A DNA stretch of 64,000 nucleotides from the NCBI GenBank assembly GCA_947589215.1, contig CANQCL010000007.1, positions 42,286 through 106,285 on the forward strand, in the 5' to 3' direction. Both the position numbers and the translations under genes were made by a program. Below the pieces are notes generated by a model. It was not told the origin of the DNA. It did not search any database and saw nothing but the letters and a program-made list of their open reading frames with translations. This DNA is from an uncultured Clostridia bacterium (lineage in GTDB: Bacteria; Bacillota; Clostridia; Oscillospirales; Ruminococcaceae). Positions 37,501 through 45,854 of the stretch are shown piece by piece. Numbering within the stretch: position 1 is the first letter of the stretch; each line of letters opens with the position of its first letter.

Positions 37501-38303
37501 CTGGACTATCTCACGGAACAGACGTTTGGCTTGGTAATGCACAGGAGCTTATCAAAAACGGAGTTTGTGATATTTCACAAGTAATAGGTACTCGTGACAG
37601 TATTATGACTAAGCTTATTTATTACGGAGTTGATCCGTCTCTTTCATTTAAAATAATGGAGATAACAAGAAAGGGTAATGCGCCAAAGCTTCTAACAGAA
37701 GAAATGAAACAAGAAATGCGGGATAACAATGTTCCCGAATGGTTTATAGATAGCTGTCTGAAAATAAAATATATGTTTCCGAAGGCTCATGCTGCGGCTT
37801 ATGTAACTGCCGCTATACGTCTTTGCTGGTTTAAGATATATAAACCACTTGAGTTCTATTCTGCAATTTTCACAGTAAGAGGTGAGGATTTTGATGCCGA
37901 AAGTGCAATTAAGGGTGAAGAGGAAGTAAAGCACAAAATCCAGCAGCTTAAAATTAAAGAAGATAAGACTGTCAAAGAAGAGGGAACTCTAGATACACTT
38001 TTACTTATAAATGAGATGCTTTCAAGAGGATTAGAGTTTTTGCCTATTGATATTTTTAAATCCGACGCTACAGCTTATAAAATCGAAAACAGCAAGCTGA
38101 GACTTCCGTTCAATTCGGTAACCGGAGTAGGGATAACGGCGTCAAGAAGCATTTATGAGAAGGTTCAAAAAGGTGATTTCATCTCTGTTGAGGATTTTTC
38201 AACTCTAGCCGGAGTTACTAAGACTAATTTGCAAACCTTAAAAGAACTGGGTGCATTCGGAGATATACCCGAGAGCAGTCAATTTTCGTTGTTTAGTATG
38301 TAA
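34515..38303 (+). CDS. polC: DNA polymerase III alpha subunit, PolC type, without exonuclease insert
   Basis: This 1,262-residue replicase is shorter than typical ~1,430-residue PolC. The order is an N-terminal domain (~1-200), OB fold (~215-330), PHP domain ([14 protein letters not shown] at 343-356, [26 protein letters not shown]), then the polymerase core with SRGSVGSS (706-713), the zinc module CPKC...CPKC and [12 protein letters not shown] (786-797). In usual PolC an epsilon-like DEDD exonuclease is inserted in the PHP domain after the GIEA block. Here [12 protein letters not shown] runs straight into the rest of PHP ([19 protein letters not shown]), so no proofreading domain is present. 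The frame is intact and all polymerase blocks look normal. Confidence 0.93.
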   Translation: MEQHYINSFFEDYKDIIPNDIRNGRIIKLTFEENYSLMKITAAFDRLISYEAASKFERDLRSALEMSEICLSIKYTPDMFCVEYFGELIKFLKDHFTVVNGFFDGADVTYDDNNSELKINLKSGGFSLLQKAGIETALPDLIYKLFSKKVKVVFAGVLSTDREEHEKYYSEAISNIPLPEPVIQKKTQKDSEKKDFSVYDIDFADSYLNGRGAKLLMGKVIKPANKLLSINELNMNIDNAVIWGDVFEINTKETKTGMLIAVVYITDYTNSCAVKLIGSQNRKARLQKDKLEAMLGEIKKGTTIVLTGTLREDDYDHKEYLIPNDIMTIHRSVKKDNSEVKRVELHCHTNMSAMDAVSPADKIVNKAFSWGHKAIAITDHGVMQGCPDAMYAVDKIRKDGGDFKLIYGIEAYQVNSDTLDQSTIKKPYHQIILAKNKTGLKNLYKLISDSNLKYFYKRPRIPKQELIKHREGLLVGSACEMGELIQNYLAGKSHEELAEIAKFYDYLEIQPIGNNKFMLRSDRDVYKNIKTEEQLKEINKFVVGLGDELGIPVVATGDVHFLEEGDATFRAILQAGQGYQDADIQAPLYLKTTEEMLDEFTEYLGEEKAFEVVVTNSNKIADMTDPELRAFPKGTFTPHIEGAEEELADICWSKAKEIYGDPVPKIVGERLTRELDSIIKHGFAVLYIIAQKLVANSVENGYQVGSRGSVGSSFVASMAGISEVNPLVPHYVCPKCKNSEFITDGTVGSGFDLPPKACPKCGTVMNRDGHDIPFETFLGFHGDKSPDIDLNFSGEYQSRAHKYTEELFGSDHVFKAGTISGVANKTAYGYVMKYLDERGRKANPAEIQRLVNGCTGIKRTTGQHPGGMVVIPADYEVYDFTPVQHPAEKTDSDIVTTHFDFNSLHDTILKLDELGHDVPTLYKHLEDMTGCEVTKIPMSDEKVYSLFTSTEALGVKPEQIFVETGTLGIPEMGTSFVMQMLLDAKPKNFSDLLQISGLSHGTDVWLGNAQELIKNGVCDISQVIGTRDSIMTKLIYYGVDPSLSFKIMEITRKGNAPKLLTEEMKQEMRDNNVPEWFIDSCLKIKYMFPKAHAAAYVTAAIRLCWFKIYKPLEFYSAIFTVRGEDFDAESAIKGEEEVKHKIQQLKIKEDKTVKEEGTLDTLLLINEMLSRGLEFLPIDIFKSDATAYKIENSKLRLPFNSVTGVGITASRSIYEKVQKGDFISVEDFSTLAGVTKTNLQTLKELGAFGDIPESSQFSLFSM

Positions 38304-38422
38304 ACAATTGGTTTGAAATCAAAATGTAAGGGTGTTTAATTAAGTTTTAAACATTATTGAATATTGTTAATGGTTTAAAACCTAGTAAAATGTAAACTAA
38401 CTGTGAACTTTATTCAAAGCTG

Positions 38423-38492
38423 TTGACAAGGCTAATTTACTATGATACTATGTTACTAGATTAGCGTGTTAACACTTTACTAAGGTAAAGTG
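38423..38492 (+). promoter_or_regulatory. his operon promoter with downstream palindrome
   Basis: TTGACA (38423-38428), a 17-bp spacer and TACTAT (38446-38451) form the promoter. A perfect 8-bp hairpin CACTTTAC-TAAG-GTAAAGTG (38473-38492) lies about 15 bp past the start, and TACTATG-like repeats overlap the -10. This looks like operator control; no T-box or his leader peptide was seen in the 238-bp gap. Confidence 0.65.
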
Positions 38493-38541
38493 AAGTGTAT
38501 AAGTTGATATAAGAAAAATAAAAACTATTTCGGAGTGAAAA

Positions 38542-39738
38542 ATGAAAAGATATGATTTGATAACCCCAGAGGGTACTAAGGATTTGCTCTTTGACGAATG
38601 TTTGTCAAGACGGGCTGTTGAAAACAGATTCGCTGAGATTTTTAAGTCGCACGGCTACAGCGAGGTAGTGACAACGGGAATTGAATTTTATGATGTTTTC
38701 AATAAGGGTTCAAGGTCTATTCCGCAGGAGCAGTTATACAAGCTCGTTGATTCAAAGGGGAGGCTTATTGCAATGCGCCCCGATTCAACAATACCGATTG
38801 CAAGGCTTGTTGCCACACGTCTCAAAGATGCTGAAATGCCGCTTAGATTGTATTACATACAGACAATGTATGAGAATAACGCTTTGCTGAAAGGTCATTC
38901 TGATGAAATTGTTCAGGCAGGTATTGAACTTATCGGTTCAGATTCAAAAAAAGCAGATTTTGAGGTCTTGTCTACGGCTATGGAAACGCTTACTGCTTTT
39001 GAGAAGGATAAATTTCGTCTTGAGATTGGAACAATAGGATTTTTCAAAGAGCTTATTTCAAAGCTGGATATTGATGAAAACACAGCGGAGGAAATCAGAT
39101 ATTTGGTTTCTAATAAGAACTATCCTGCGCTTAATGATTTGCTTGACGGAATAGGCAACAACGATGCTACAAGAGCGCTAAAACAGCTTCCTCGTTTGTT
39201 CGGCGGCGAAGAGGTGTTTGAGAGAGCGTCAAAATTGTTTTCTGATGAGAAGATAGAAAAAATGCTTTCTGATTTGAGGTTTGTATATAATTCGCTGTCA
39301 AAGCTGGGATATGAGGGCAAAATTATTGTCGATCTAGGAACGGTAAACAGGGTAGATTATTACACAGGAATAGTTTTCAGAGGATATTTGGAGGGAATAG
39401 GCGAGCCTGTTTTGTCAGGCGGTCGTTATAATAAGCTTATATCTGAGTTTGGCTTTGATGCAGCTGCTACAGGCTTTGGAATAAATGTCAATGCTGTTTC
39501 ATCACTGCTTCTTAAAAGCGAAAATGCGCCGAGAACTAAGGTCTCAGACGCTATTGTATTCGGAGAGAAAGAAAATGTTTTGAAGGCTGTTGCGTATTCA
39601 AATGCTCTTGCAAAAAGCGGTATGACGGTTGAGAATTCGCTTTTTGAAACGCTTGAAGAAACAAGGGAATACGCAAGGAAAAAAGGAATATCAAAGCTGT
39701 ATGTGGTGTCAAACGAGGTTAAGGAAATTGATTTATAA
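38542..39738 (+). CDS. hisZ: ATP phosphoribosyltransferase regulatory subunit
   Basis: This 398-residue protein is a HisRS-like class II fold without charging activity: TPEGTKDLLFDE, RPDSTIPIARLVATRL, and LGTVNRVDYYTGIVFRGYLEGIGEPVLSGGRYNKL. It lacks the C-terminal anticodon-binding domain of true HisRS. It pairs with the short HisG encoded next to form the hetero-octameric first enzyme of histidine synthesis, and confers feedback inhibition. It is the first gene of the his operon. Confidence 0.95.
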   Translation: MKRYDLITPEGTKDLLFDECLSRRAVENRFAEIFKSHGYSEVVTTGIEFYDVFNKGSRSIPQEQLYKLVDSKGRLIAMRPDSTIPIARLVATRLKDAEMPLRLYYIQTMYENNALLKGHSDEIVQAGIELIGSDSKKADFEVLSTAMETLTAFEKDKFRLEIGTIGFFKELISKLDIDENTAEEIRYLVSNKNYPALNDLLDGIGNNDATRALKQLPRLFGGEEVFERASKLFSDEKIEKMLSDLRFVYNSLSKLGYEGKIIVDLGTVNRVDYYTGIVFRGYLEGIGEPVLSGGRYNKLISEFGFDAAATGFGINVNAVSSLLLKSENAPRTKVSDAIVFGEKENVLKAVAYSNALAKSGMTVENSLFETLEETREYARKKGISKLYVVSNEVKEIDL

Positions 39739-39798
39739 GACGATACTTTGATTTAGCATAGTTCTTTCATTTGACATCTTGAATTTGAAAGGAAATTG

Positions 39799-40437
39799 AT
39801 GTATATTATGAATAAACCTATTAGAATTGCTCTTACAAAGGGCAGGCTTGAAAAGGATACAGTCGGGCTTTTAGAGAAAATTGGTTTTGACTGCACAACT
39901 GTTCGAGAAAAGGGAAGAAAGCTTATACTTCCCATTTCCGATGCAAATTTAGAGGTTGTTCTTGCAAAGGCAAACGATGTAATTACATATGTAGAGCATG
40001 GCGTTTGCGATATGGGCGTTGTGGGAAAAGATACAATTATGGAAATGGGCGGCTCGTTTTTCGAGCTTGTTGACTTAGGCTTTGGCAGATGCAGATTTGC
40101 ACTTGCAGCAAAGAAGGGTTCGGGCTTCTACGGTGGTTACGACATCAAAACGATAGCGACTAAGTATCCGAATGTTGCAAGAGCATATTTTGAATCTAAG
40201 GGTATGGATCTGGAAATTGTCAAGATAGAGGGCTCTGTTGAGTTAGCACCGCTTTTGGAGCTATCCGACGGTATTGTAGATATTGTTGAAACTGGAACGA
40301 CGTTAAAGGAGAACGGTCTTGAAATTATTGAAGATATTGCTCCAATTTCAGCAAGGCTTATAGTAAACACGGTGAGTATGAAGCTGAGACAGGCAGAAAT
40401 TGAAAAGCTGGTTTCGCTTGTTGAAGCTAATCTTTGA
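39799..40437 (+). CDS. hisG: ATP phosphoribosyltransferase, short form
   Basis: This ~212-residue catalytic subunit has IRIALTKGRLEKDTVGLLEKIG, YVEHGVCDMGVVGKDTIME and DGIVDIVETGTTLKENGLEII. It lacks the C-terminal regulatory domain of the long form, hence the need for HisZ. ATG 39799 is 5 bases from AAAGGA; a TTG at 39796 and an ATG at 39808 are alternatives. It condenses ATP with PRPP. Confidence 0.95.
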   Translation: MYIMNKPIRIALTKGRLEKDTVGLLEKIGFDCTTVREKGRKLILPISDANLEVVLAKANDVITYVEHGVCDMGVVGKDTIMEMGGSFFELVDLGFGRCRFALAAKKGSGFYGGYDIKTIATKYPNVARAYFESKGMDLEIVKIEGSVELAPLLELSDGIVDIVETGTTLKENGLEIIEDIAPISARLIVNTVSMKLRQAEIEKLVSLVEANL

Positions 40438-40463
40438 TTTTTCAGTATATAGGCTTAAATTTT

Positions 40464-40498
40464 GAGAGGAGGAATACTCCGTAAGGAGCAGAAATATG
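40464..40498 (+). promoter_or_regulatory. GGAGG-GNRA hairpin-ATG translation start of hisD
   Basis: GAGAGGAGG (40464-40472) is followed by a CTCC-GTAA-GGAG hairpin (40477-40488) with a GNRA-type loop. Its 3' arm itself contains AAGGAG at normal spacing from ATG 40496, so folding would mask one site while leaving the other. Confidence 0.5.
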
Positions 40499-41785
40499 AG
40501 TATAAAAACGATTTACGCAAACGGTAAAGACGAGGTTGAATTTTTAAAACAGGTAGCTGACCGAAACGGCGAAACGGATAAAAAGGTAACTGCGATAGTA
40601 AGCGAGATTATTAATACTGTAAAAGCAGGCGGAGACAAGGCTGTAAATGATTACACAGTAAAGTTTGATGGTAAAGCACCGGAATACTATGAAGTTCCGA
40701 GAGATGTTATAAACGACGCACTTACTGAGGCTGATCCTGCATTTGTTGAGGCTCTTTTGAATGCTCAGGAAAACATTGCAGACTTTCACAACAGACAGAA
40801 GTCGCAGAGCTTTGTAAATAATAAAGCTAACGGAGTTATTCTCGGGCAGAGAGTAAGAGGTTTGGAGCGTGTAGGTTTGTATGTTCCAGGGGGAACAGCC
40901 GCTTATCCGTCGTCTGTACTTATGAATGCAATTCCTGCAAAAATCGCAGGTGTTAAGGAAATAATTATGGTTACTCCTCCGCTAAAGGACGGAACACCTA
41001 ATAAGGATATTTTAGTTGCGGCGGCAATATGCGGAGTAGACAGAGTATTTCTGACAGGAGGCGCTCAGGCAATAGCGGCTCTTGCGTTTGGTACAGAGAC
41101 AATTCCTAAAGTAGATAAGATAGTGGGTCCCGGAAATATTTTTGTTGCAACTGCAAAGAAGATTCTTTATGGCACAGTTGACATTGATATGATAGCAGGT
41201 CCGAGTGAGATTTTGGTAATCGCCGATGAGAGCGCAAATCCTAAGTTCGTTGCAGCTGATCTGATGAGTCAAGCAGAGCACGATAGAATTGCCTCAGCTA
41301 TTTTAGTTACAACAAGTGAAAAGCTTGCAGGTGAGGTCAAAGCCGAACTGGAGCGCCAGATAAAGGAGCTTTCAAGAAAAGAGATTATAGACGAATCTCT
41401 GACAGGCTTCGGAGCAATAATTGTATGCGATTCAAAGGATAAGGCTGTACAGCTTGCTAATGACCTTGCTCCTGAACATTTAGAGGTCCTGTTTGAAAAC
41501 CCGTTAGAGTATGTAGGCAGGTTAGATAATGCAGGCTCAGTATTCTTAGGCTCATATGCGCCCGAACCGCTGGGCGATTACTATGCGGGACCTAACCATG
41601 TTCTGCCGACAAGCGGAACGGCAAGATTTTTCTCACCGCTTTCTGTAAACAGCTTTGAAAAGCGTTCAAGCTTTATATATTACACTGAGGACGCACTAAG
41701 AGAGGCAAAGGACGATATTGTTTTGATTGCAGAGAAAGAAGGGCTTACCGCTCACGCAAATGCGGTTAAGGTAAGATTTGAATAA
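40496..41785 (+). CDS. hisD: Histidinol dehydrogenase
   Basis: This 429-residue enzyme oxidises histidinol to histidine in two NAD steps. Signatures are LYVPGGTAAYPSSVLMNAIPA, DKIVGPGNIFVATAKK, DMIAGPSEILVIAD, SQAEHDRIA and the C-terminal YAGPNHVLPTSGTARFFSPL. The stop overlaps the hisC upstream region, where the AAAGGAAA of hisC spans it. Confidence 0.97.
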   Translation: MSIKTIYANGKDEVEFLKQVADRNGETDKKVTAIVSEIINTVKAGGDKAVNDYTVKFDGKAPEYYEVPRDVINDALTEADPAFVEALLNAQENIADFHNRQKSQSFVNNKANGVILGQRVRGLERVGLYVPGGTAAYPSSVLMNAIPAKIAGVKEIIMVTPPLKDGTPNKDILVAAAICGVDRVFLTGGAQAIAALAFGTETIPKVDKIVGPGNIFVATAKKILYGTVDIDMIAGPSEILVIADESANPKFVAADLMSQAEHDRIASAILVTTSEKLAGEVKAELERQIKELSRKEIIDESLTGFGAIIVCDSKDKAVQLANDLAPEHLEVLFENPLEYVGRLDNAGSVFLGSYAPEPLGDYYAGPNHVLPTSGTARFFSPLSVNSFEKRSSFIYYTEDALREAKDDIVLIAEKEGLTAHANAVKVRFE

Positions 41786-41798
41786 AGGAAAGTTTGCA

Positions 41799-42857
41799 AT
41801 GAGAAATTGGGAAAGCAATGTAAGAAGGGTTGTGCCTTATGTTCCGGGTGAGCAACCTAAGGATAATGGTATAATAAAATTAAACACAAATGAAAATCCA
41901 TATCCTCCTGCCGATGGAGTTATTAAGGCTTTGAAGGATTATGATGCGGATAATTTAAGGCTTTATCCTGATCCCTCATCTGAGGAGCTTGTTAAAGCGC
42001 TTGCTGAGAGATATACTGTAAAGCCGTCACAGGTGTTTGTAGGCGTTGGATCTGATGATGTTATTTCAATGGCTTTTATGACGTTTTTTAATTCTAATAA
42101 GCCGATTATTTTCCCTGATATAACATATTCGTTTTACGACGTTTGGGCAAAGGTTTATAATATTCCATACAAGACCAAACCGCTAGATGAAAATTTCAGA
42201 ATAAACCCAGATGATTATAACTGTGAAAACGGAGGAATTATATTTCCAAATCCTAATGCGCCGACAGGGGTTTGTGAAAGTCTTGACAAGATAGAAAGTA
42301 TTATAAAGGCAAATCCTGATGTCATTGTGATGATTGATGAGGCTTATATAGATTTTGGCGGGGTAAGCTGTATTCCCCTTTTGAAAAAGTATGATAATCT
42401 GCTCGTTATTCAGACATTTTCAAAGTCACGCTCGTTAGCAGGAGCGAGAATAGGTTTTGCCATTGGAAATGAAATGCTTATCAAATATCTGAATGACGTC
42501 AAGTTTTCAGTCAATTCTTATACAATGAACAGTCTTACTCAAAAAATAGGCGTTGAGGCTGTTAAAGACGAAAGCTATTTTAAAAAAATTGTAAATAAAA
42601 TTATTCAAACGAGGGAAAGAACAAAGATAAAATTGAAAGAGCTTGGATTTACTTTTCCTGATTCAAAGAGCAATTTTATTTTTGCGTCTCACCCAAACAA
42701 ACCTGCAAGTGAGATTTTTGAAGAGCTAAAAAGGAGAAAGATTTTTGTACGCTATTGGGATAAGCCGATGTTAAACAATTATCTGAGAATTACGATAGGT
42801 ACTGACAAAGAGATGGACATTTTCTTTGAAGCCTTAGAAGATATTTTAAGAAATTAA
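41799..42857 (+). CDS. hisC: Histidinol-phosphate aminotransferase
   Basis: This 352-residue PLP enzyme of fold type I has the family start IIKLNTNENPYPP, cofactor-binding MIDEAYIDFGG and the PLP lysine in QTFSKSRSLAGARIGFAIG. The ATG at 41799 has AAAGGAAA 8 bases upstream; a TTG 21 bases earlier overlaps hisD and is less likely. It converts imidazole acetol phosphate to histidinol phosphate. Confidence 0.95.
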   Translation: MRNWESNVRRVVPYVPGEQPKDNGIIKLNTNENPYPPADGVIKALKDYDADNLRLYPDPSSEELVKALAERYTVKPSQVFVGVGSDDVISMAFMTFFNSNKPIIFPDITYSFYDVWAKVYNIPYKTKPLDENFRINPDDYNCENGGIIFPNPNAPTGVCESLDKIESIIKANPDVIVMIDEAYIDFGGVSCIPLLKKYDNLLVIQTFSKSRSLAGARIGFAIGNEMLIKYLNDVKFSVNSYTMNSLTQKIGVEAVKDESYFKKIVNKIIQTRERTKIKLKELGFTFPDSKSNFIFASHPNKPASEIFEELKRRKIFVRYWDKPMLNNYLRITIGTDKEMDIFFEALEDILRN

Positions 42858-42886
42858 ACAATCTATATATTGAATGGAGGGCTATT

Positions 42887-43468
42887 ATGAGAACAGCCGA
42901 GATTTCGAGAAAGACAAAGGAAACGGATATAAACGTATTTGTAAAGCTAGACGGCGAAGGTAAGGTGTCGGTCGATACAGGAATAGGATTTTTTGATCAT
43001 ATGCTTACAGCGTTTGGAGTACACTCGGGAATTGATTTGCAGATAAATGTGACTGGCGATTTGAATGTTGACGGACACCACACTGTTGAGGATACTGGGA
43101 TTGTTTTGGGTCAGGCTGTTGCAAAGGCTTTGGGAGATAGGTCGGGCATTGCCAGATACGGAAGCGCATATATTCCGATGGACGATGCTTTGGGCTTTTG
43201 TTCTCTTGATATAAGTGGTAGACCGTTTTTGGTGTTCAATGCAGATTTAGATAATGAAAAAATAGGAGAGATGGATTCTTGCCTTGTTGAGGAATTTTTC
43301 AGAGCGTTTGCGTTTAATTCGGGTATAACACTACACATCTCTGAAATATACGGAAGCAACGATCATCACATATGCGAGTCGCTTTTCAAGGCAGCTGCTC
43401 ACGCATTCAGAAAGGCTATTTGTGAAAATAAAAGCGGAGAGGTTCTGTCTACTAAGGGAGTGTTATAA
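42887..43468 (+). CDS. hisB: Imidazoleglycerol-phosphate dehydratase
   Basis: This 193-residue monofunctional dehydratase has the two metal-binding repeats GFFDHMLTAFGVHSG / DGHHTVEDTGIVLGQA and FFRAFAFNSGITLHI / YGSNDHHICESLFKAAAHAF. No N-terminal histidinol phosphatase domain is fused, and no separate phosphatase gene is in the operon. hisH starts on the next base. Confidence 0.96.
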   Translation: MRTAEISRKTKETDINVFVKLDGEGKVSVDTGIGFFDHMLTAFGVHSGIDLQINVTGDLNVDGHHTVEDTGIVLGQAVAKALGDRSGIARYGSAYIPMDDALGFCSLDISGRPFLVFNADLDNEKIGEMDSCLVEEFFRAFAFNSGITLHISEIYGSNDHHICESLFKAAAHAFRKAICENKSGEVLSTKGVL

Positions 43469-44083
43469 GTGATAGCAATAATTGATTACGGAGCAGGGAA
43501 CATTTTTAGTGTAAAAAATGCTCTTGATATGCTTGGTATCGAGAGTGTTTTGACAAAGGAAAGAAAGGTCATTGAAAACTCCGACGCTATAATACTGCCC
43601 GGAGTGGGGGCGTTTCCGTGGGCTATGAACGAGCTTAAAAAGAGCGGTCTTATAGACACTATAAAGTACGAGGCAACCAAAAAGCCGTTTTTGGGCATTT
43701 GTCTTGGAATGCAACTTCTATTTGACAAGGGTTATGAGTTTGAAGAATGTGACGGGCTTGGACTTATTCCCGGAAAGGTAGACAAGATCAACGAACCTGA
43801 ACTTGTTATTCCGCATATGGGCTGGAACAAGCTTGAATACAATATAAAAAACTGTCCGCTGTTTGAGGGACTGCCCGGGAATGACTATGTATATTTTGTT
43901 CACTCTTATAAGGCTTACTGCGACAATGATAATAAGAATTTAGTCGCTTACTGCGAATACGGAGACAAGGTTCCCGCAATGGTTTGGGACGGAAAATTCG
44001 TGTACGGAGCGCAGTTCCACCCTGAAAAGAGCGGAAAAATAGGGCTTAAAATCTTGCAGAACTTTTCCCGACTGATAAAATAA
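43469..44083 (+). CDS. hisH: Imidazole glycerol phosphate synthase, glutaminase subunit
   Basis: This 204-residue class I glutamine amidotransferase has the catalytic Cys in [13 protein letters not shown] and the His-Glu pair in AQFHPEKSG. It supplies ammonia to HisF. The start is GTG at 43469, directly after the hisB stop, with AAGGGAG ahead. The next gene is hisF with only 27 bp between, so the usual hisA is missing from this spot. Confidence 0.96.
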   Translation: MIAIIDYGAGNIFSVKNALDMLGIESVLTKERKVIENSDAIILPGVGAFPWAMNELKKSGLIDTIKYEATKKPFLGICLGMQLLFDKGYEFEECDGLGLIPGKVDKINEPELVIPHMGWNKLEYNIKNCPLFEGLPGNDYVYFVHSYKAYCDNDNKNLVAYCEYGDKVPAMVWDGKFVYGAQFHPEKSGKIGLKILQNFSRLIK

Positions 44084-44110
44084 CATTTACATACGAAACG
44101 GAGGATAAAA

Positions 44111-44899
44111 ATGCTTGCAAAAAGAATTATTCCCTGTCTTGACGTTAGAGACGGACACGTTGTAAAAGGTGTTAACTTTGAAGGCGTAAAAGACGTCGGC
44201 GACCCTGTTGAATTTGCATATGAGTACAATATGCAGGGCGCTGATGAGCTTGTATTTTACGATATAACCGCTTCACACGAGGGCAGAGGGGCAATGCTTG
44301 ACGTTGTTAGAAACACAGCTAAAAAGGTTTTTATCCCTCTTACTGTCGGCGGCGGAATAAAAACTATTGAAGATTTCAGAGAAACTCTAAGGGCAGGGGC
44401 TGACAAGGTCTCGGTTAATTCGCAAGCTGTTCAGAATCCCGAGCTTATCCGTGAGGCAGCTGACATCTTTGGAAGCCAATGCGTGGTAGTGGGAATTGAT
44501 GCTAAAAAGGTTTCAGACGGCAAGTGGACTGTCTATATTAACGGCGGCAGAATAGATTATAAGCTTGACCTTATAGAATGGGTTAGGGAAATAGAAAAGC
44601 TGGGCGCAGGCGAAATATGCTTGAATTCAATCGATACTGACGGTGTTCGTGGCGGATACGATATTGAAATGCTCAACGCTGTGTGTGACGCTGTAAAAAT
44701 CCCTGTGATAGCGTCTGGCGGCTGCGGAAAATTAGAGGACTTTCTTGAAGCTTTTAAAAAGACAAATTGCTCTGCGGCTCTTGCAGCGTCATTGTTCCAT
44801 TTCAAAGAGCTGACGGTAAACGAGGTAAAATCATATCTAATCAAGTACGGTGTGCCTGTCAGAGATGTGAGCAATAATCTATCGCCCAGACTTTTCTGA
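44111..44899 (+). CDS. hisF: Imidazole glycerol phosphate synthase, cyclase subunit
   Basis: This 262-residue half-barrel repeat enzyme has [18 protein letters not shown] (first catalytic Asp), VVVGIDAKK (second Asp), and the phosphate-binding TVGGGIKT and ASGGCGK loops. [14 protein letters not shown] and [10 protein letters not shown] mark it as HisF rather than HisA. It forms IGP and AICAR with HisH. Confidence 0.96.
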   Translation: MLAKRIIPCLDVRDGHVVKGVNFEGVKDVGDPVEFAYEYNMQGADELVFYDITASHEGRGAMLDVVRNTAKKVFIPLTVGGGIKTIEDFRETLRAGADKVSVNSQAVQNPELIREAADIFGSQCVVVGIDAKKVSDGKWTVYINGGRIDYKLDLIEWVREIEKLGAGEICLNSIDTDGVRGGYDIEMLNAVCDAVKIPVIASGGCGKLEDFLEAFKKTNCSAALAASLFHFKELTVNEVKSYLIKYGVPVRDVSNNLSPRLF

Positions 44900-44926
44900 G
44901 CGTATTAATTATTGAGAGGAAATACA

Positions 44927-45274
44927 ATGAGTAAAATAAAAATAGATGTTAATGATCTTGATAAATATTTTATTAAATCGGAGCTTGTTCCTGCGATTGC
45001 ATTTGACGTTGATACAAAAACAGTTTTAATGCTTGCTTATATGAACAAGGAGAGCCTTAAAAAAACTCTTGAAACTGGGTATACATGGTACTGGAGCCGT
45101 TCTAGGGGTGAGCTTTGGAACAAGGGTGCGACTAGCGGACATCTGCAAAGGGTTGTATCTATATACAGCGACTGTGACGATGATACATTACTTTTGAATG
45201 TAAGGCAGACGGGTAATGCCTGCCACACAGGTTCGTACAGTTGCTTTTTCAATGAAATGTATAATGATGAATAA
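44927..45274 (+). CDS. hisI: Phosphoribosyl-AMP cyclohydrolase
   Basis: This 115-residue stand-alone zinc enzyme has [40 protein letters not shown] and the metal cysteines in SDCDDD and [11 protein letters not shown]. The ATG at 44927 with GAGAGGA ahead is used rather than the upstream TTG. In many bacteria it is fused to HisE; here the two are separate neighbours. Confidence 0.95.
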   Translation: MSKIKIDVNDLDKYFIKSELVPAIAFDVDTKTVLMLAYMNKESLKKTLETGYTWYWSRSRGELWNKGATSGHLQRVVSIYSDCDDDTLLLNVRQTGNACHTGSYSCFFNEMYNDE

Positions 45275-45288
45275 AGGAGAAGTTATAA

Positions 45289-45612
45289 ATGGAGACTTTG
45301 AAAACATTAGAGCAGGTCGTAAAATCCAGAAGGGAAACAAAAGCAGAGGGTTCATATACCTGTTATCTTTTTGAAAAGGGAATTGACAAGATACTTAAAA
45401 AGGTAGGCGAGGAGAGTGCAGAAACTATAATCGCAGCTAAGAACAAGGATAATTCTGAACTCAAAGGCGAGGTTGCAGACCTTTTATATCACCTTATGGT
45501 GATGTGTGTTGAAAGGGGCTTGTCTTGGAGTGAGGTTGAAGCGGTTCTTGATGAGCGGCACAACAAGACGGGTAACCTAAAGAAGATGAAAGTAGTTGAT
45601 AAGAACACCTAG
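45289..45612 (+). CDS. hisE: Phosphoribosyl-ATP pyrophosphatase
   Basis: This 107-residue helical MazG-like enzyme has SYTCYLFEKGIDKILKKVGEESAETIIAAKN and GEVADLLYHLMVM, with the metal-binding E-x-x-E and E-x-x-D motifs. It is the last gene of the operon, 14 bp after hisI, and a terminator follows. Confidence 0.95.
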   Translation: METLKTLEQVVKSRRETKAEGSYTCYLFEKGIDKILKKVGEESAETIIAAKNKDNSELKGEVADLLYHLMVMCVERGLSWSEVEAVLDERHNKTGNLKKMKVVDKNT

Positions 45613-45671
45613 ACGGTTAGATGGTCAATTGATAATAATAAGCATAAATTATTTAAACTGAATATGAATTG

Positions 45672-45699
45672 GCTCAGCACTAAAATACTGGGCTTTTTT
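45672..45699 (+). terminator. Terminator of the his operon
   Basis: GCTCAGCA and TACTGGGC form an imperfect stem (G.U and one mismatch) followed by six T. Confidence 0.7.
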
Positions 45700-45737
45700 G
45701 CATTTACCATAAAAAAATAAGCAATACTACAAAAATC

Positions 45738-45800
45738 TTGACTAAATTGTCGAAATATGATATTATAAAAACAGCAAAGAAAAGCAGGCGACTTTGTTGT
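45738..45800 (+). promoter_or_regulatory. Promoter and +1 hairpin of the LRR surface-protein gene
   Basis: TTGACT (45738-45743), a 17-bp spacer and TATTAT (45761-45766) give a start near 45773. A 9-bp stem ACAGCAAAG (45771-45779) with CTTTGTTGT (45792-45800) begins there. Confidence 0.7.
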
Positions 45801-45854
45801 ATGTAATGTCCTTAAGTCTGCAAAAAATTATAGGAATTTTAGGAGGTTTCTAAA

